A DNA stretch of 64,000 bases, taken from positions 30,224,397 through 30,288,396 of the forward strand of contig OY744519.1 in NCBI GenBank assembly GCA_963556195.1, written 5' to 3'. The notes beneath the pieces are model-generated. The model was not told the DNA's origin, searched no databases, and worked only from the letters and a program-made list of their open reading frames with translations. The stretch is from Sepiola atlantica (lineage: Eukaryota > Mollusca > Cephalopoda > Sepiida > Sepiolidae). Position 1 is the stretch's first letter, and the number at the start of each line of letters is the position of its first letter. This document shows, piece by piece, positions 63,321-64,000 of the stretch. A program made the position numbers and the translations under genes.

Positions 63321-64000
63321 AAAAATTTCATAATTTTGCACCATTGGAACTATTCTAAAATAGAACATTTTTCGAAGAAATAACAATTTGAGAAAAGCAA
63401 CAGTATAGTGATAGAACATTTATTGAAGAAAAATAAAAAATTGAGAAAATCAACAGTATATATATAAAAAAAGGCTAAAAAAGACGTTTTGCTTATGAGT
63501 CCCAGTAAAAAAACACACACACACACGCCGTAACCCGTGACCTCAAGGTGAAGGCTGCGACGAAATCGAGGCTGGATCGGCGGACATTTTGTCTGGTACA
63601 AATACATGGCGAAAATGGACAATCATTTTTTTTTTACATCTATTACAAACCCATTTATAGTACGTTAAACACACAAACCAATTTCACAGGTAGGTAGGAA
63701 ATTATCTCTTCTCGACGTAGGTTAAACTCACTTGTTGCATATTTGTTTTTATAACCCCATTCTCGTTCGTTTTTTGGACCCCGTCCGCGACTGTACTGAT
63801 CATTCTTAAACATCCCCCATTCTCTTCTTTCTCCAGCTTTTTTGTTAATTTACTTTTGACACCTGAGGATGTATCGACGAAGAATCGAAAACGTTTGTGA
63901 AACCTATGGAACATTTATTTTTTGTTTTTGATTTTAATAACAAAACAAAAAATAACAGAAAATTGAAAAAATAAAAAAGCATAATTAAATAGACAAATTC
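63321..64000. other. AT-rich tail; repeat-like end with CTGAGGA...GAAAACG motif
   Basis: 63,355-63,440 contains a short tandem duplication (ATAGAACATTTWTTGAAGAA). 63,862-63,898 has CCTGAGGATGTATCGACGAA then AATCGAAAACGTTTG. The frames 63,350-63,622 and 63,702-63,914 have no recognised product. Confidence 0.4.

Overview
The window is strongly AT-rich, repeat-dense animal DNA, most likely from a mollusc. Supporting this are TTAGGG-type telomeric repeats, tRNA- and U2 snRNA-headed SINE-like repeats, several LINE lineages, mariner-like and hAT-like elements, a multi-CCP (sushi) secreted protein, and many copies of an AAGGGAGATAACT-like motif that I associate with molluscan intergenic DNA. The last point and the species-group call are inference. 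No conserved multi-exon host gene, rRNA operon, CRISPR array or bacterial operon is visible.

Positions 1-9,200 hold a tandemly duplicated tRNA-like SINE, a mariner-type MITE, a LINE relic, two LTR-like sequences (one a clean solo LTR with a 5-bp target duplication inside an older inverted-repeat element) and a hairpin element. The first of four copies of a SINE-like family whose head is U2 snRNA sequence also lies here. Positions 9,200-26,500 are LINE 3' fragments, a tRNA-SINE embedded in terminal inverted repeats (family A, about six copies), two mariner-type transposase relics (one split by a U2-headed SINE), a 5S-like fragment and minisatellites. Positions 27,000-47,800 are dominated by foldback/MITE elements and large tandem arrays. 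These include a 43-bp array that grew inside a foldback element, a 1-kb palindrome with a perfect 8-bp target duplication, and a 34-unit 69-bp array with higher-order structure. Positions 48,800-54,600 are nested long inverted-repeat elements, again with 8-bp target duplications.

Two loci carry substantial protein information, both on the minus strand. At 55,953-57,473 lies an intronless gene for a secreted multi-CCP protein. It has a TATA box and a CRE upstream, but one in-frame TAA splits it. At 59,609-63,140 lies a Ty3/Gypsy-type LTR retrotransposon with intact gag and a protease region. Its reverse transcriptase, RNase H and integrase N-terminus are missing and replaced by about 0.7 kb encoding a module resembling molluscan mucin-like extracellular proteins. 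It looks like a non-autonomous retroelement carrying a captured host fragment.

Most short open frames elsewhere are chance frames or lie inside repeats, and I have not called them genes. Repeat families are named here only by internal comparison (A, F, G, K, P, R); database names were not checked.
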